From an uncultured Clostridia bacterium (GTDB lineage Bacteria > Bacillota > Clostridia > Christensenellales > Aristaeellaceae): a stretch of DNA of 5,983 nt. The DNA lies in contig CAKUCE010000191.1 of assembly GCA_934643535.1 (NCBI GenBank), positions 1 through 5,983 on the forward strand, in the 5' to 3' direction. Below, one piece after another: positions 5,037 through 5,983 of this stretch. The notes beneath the pieces are model-generated. The model saw only the letters and a list, made by a program, of their open reading frames with translations, was not told where the DNA came from and did not search any database. The translations under genes and the position numbers were made by a program. Within the stretch, counting starts at the first letter, position 1, and each line of letters opens with the position of its first letter.

Positions 5037-5983
5037 ATGGCAGACAATTTCGGTTTAAAAATCGGTCTTGAGGGCGAAAAGGAGTTCAAAAAGGCCATCG
5101 CGGACATCAATCAGTCCTTTAAGGTCCTCGGCTCGGAGATGAAGCTGGTGTCCTCCGAGTTCGGTAAAAACGACACCTCCATGCAGGCCGTCGCCGCTCG
5201 GTCGGAGGTTCTGAACAAGCAGATCGACGCGCAAAAGCAGAAGATCGAGGTGTTGCGGCAGGCGCTGAAAAATGCGTCGGAGTCCTTTGAGGAAAACGAC
5301 CGCCGCACCCAAAGTTGGCAGATCCAGCTGAACAATGCAGAAGCTGCCCTCAACGACGTGGAGCGCGAACTGAAAGCCAACAACGACACGCTCTCCGAAG
5401 CCAGCGACGGCTATACGGACGCAGAAAAATCCGTGTCCAAGATGGCGGATGAAATGGACGATGCCGCAAAAAATGCCGGGGACATGGGCGGCAAAATCGA
5501 CGATGCCGGAGAGAAAGCGGAGAAATCCGGCGGCAAATTTGAAAAGCTGGGCAGCGTCCTCAAGGGCATTGGCACGGCAATGGGCGCGGTCGCTGCCGCT
5601 GCCGGGGCCGCCGCCGTCAAGCTGGGCAAGGAAGTCATTTCTGCCTACGCCGACTATGAGCAGCTGGTGGGCGGCGTGGATACGCTGTTCAAGGACAACT
5701 CCAAGGAGCTGCAAAGCTACGCTGCAAACGCCTATAAAACAGCGGGTTTGTCTGCAAACGAATACATGGAGACGGTCACCTCGTTCTCCGCAAGTCTGAT
5801 CCAGTCTCTCGGCGGCGACACCGAAAAGGCCGTCAAATATGCCGACATGGCAATCACGGATATGTCCGACAACGCCAACAAGATGGGTACGGATATGTCC
5901 ATGATCCAGTCGGCATATCAGGGCTTTGCCAAGCAGAACTACACGATGCTGGACAACCTGAAGCTCGGCTACGGCGGCACGAA
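5037..5983 (+). CDS. Tail tape measure protein, N-terminal part (3' truncated by window)
   Basis: 315 codons are visible and the frame is open to the window end. The tape measure protein sets tail length, fills the tube and later helps DNA pass into the host. Domain order: an N-terminal FGLKIGLEGEKEFKKAIADINQSFKVLGSEMKLVSSEF segment (residues 5-42) typical of clostridial tape measure proteins; a long charged coiled coil, about 55-165, rich in K, E, Q and A with few prolines; an Ala/Gly hydrophobic stretch at about 174-197; then the conserved TP901-type core starting ISAYADYEQLVGGVDTLF (201-218) and continuing through YMETVTSFSASLIQSLGGD, AVKYADMAITDMSDNANKMGT and SAYQGFAKQNYTMLDNLKLGYGGT. ATG 5037 follows AAAGGAGG (5022-5029) by 7 nt. 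The full gene is probably several times longer. Confidence 0.93.
   Translation, partial: MADNFGLKIGLEGEKEFKKAIADINQSFKVLGSEMKLVSSEFGKNDTSMQAVAARSEVLNKQIDAQKQKIEVLRQALKNASESFEENDRRTQSWQIQLNNAEAALNDVERELKANNDTLSEASDGYTDAEKSVSKMADEMDDAAKNAGDMGGKIDDAGEKAEKSGGKFEKLGSVLKGIGTAMGAVAAAAGAAAVKLGKEVISAYADYEQLVGGVDTLFKDNSKELQSYAANAYKTAGLSANEYMETVTSFSASLIQSLGGDTEKAVKYADMAITDMSDNANKMGTDMSMIQSAYQGFAKQNYTMLDNLKLGYGGT

Noticed and set aside
5468..5474. In-frame A AAA AAT heptamer in the tape measure gene
   Set aside because: Lys-Asn codons in a Lys-rich coiled coil; the zero frame continues into the conserved tape measure core, so a frameshift here has no evident purpose.
5055..5714. Minus-strand frame (219 codons) opposite the tape measure gene
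   Set aside because: Antisense to a clear coiled-coil coding region; periodic leucine/phenylalanine content mirrors Lys/Glu/Gln codons of the tape measure protein.

Overview
The window is a strictly co-oriented (+ strand) piece of the late structural operon of a tailed phage or prophage. It runs from the C-terminal part of an HK97-fold major capsid protein through the head-tail connector genes and the tail tube into the start of the tape measure gene. High GC (about 51-70% in the stretches counted by hand), strong AGGAGG-type ribosome binding sites, occasional GTG/TTG start options and the protein families all point to a Clostridia-type Firmicutes host, plausibly a gut Oscillospiraceae or Lachnospiraceae. 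The exact host cannot be fixed from this window. The long non-contractile or contractile tail class (sipho- or myo-like) is also not decided here, although the phi13-type tail tube protein favours a siphovirus.

Layout: 1-550 major capsid protein (C-terminal 182 residues); 569-880 gp6-like head-tail connector; 877-1218 head closure / head-tail joining protein; 1205-1636 HK97 gp10-like protein; 1633-1974 probable tail terminator; 1977-2561 phi13-type major tail protein; 2578-2961 tail assembly chaperone (G), extended by a -1 programmed frameshift to a G-T fusion ending at 3149; 3163-3483, 3473-3706, 3715-4587 and 4599-5012, four accessory tail genes; 5037-5983 tape measure protein (N-terminal part, runs off the window). 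Genes overlap or are separated by less than 30 bp throughout. No internal promoter, terminator, tRNA, CRISPR or mobile element was seen, so the window looks like part of one long transcript.

How it works together: capsid, connector, closure, gp10-like and terminator proteins build the head and its neck. The major tail protein polymerises into the tube around the tape measure, helped by the chaperone G and its frameshifted G-T form. The frameshift signal is unusually clear: an in-frame A AAA AAC heptamer, a 6-nt spacer and a 12-bp stem with one bulged base that contains the zero-frame stop.

The least ordinary part is 3163-5012. In the simplest phage gene order the chaperone is followed directly by the tape measure gene. 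Here about 1.85 kb with four genes intervene. They carry sequence features more typical of tail fibres and appendages: IPxGYHxGxG repeats, an ITxAAVY-type motif, a strand-rich Ig-like pattern, and a shared helical N-terminal module. The last of them is visibly lower in GC. I infer an exchangeable tail-decoration or host-contact cassette; this is not proven by the sequence.
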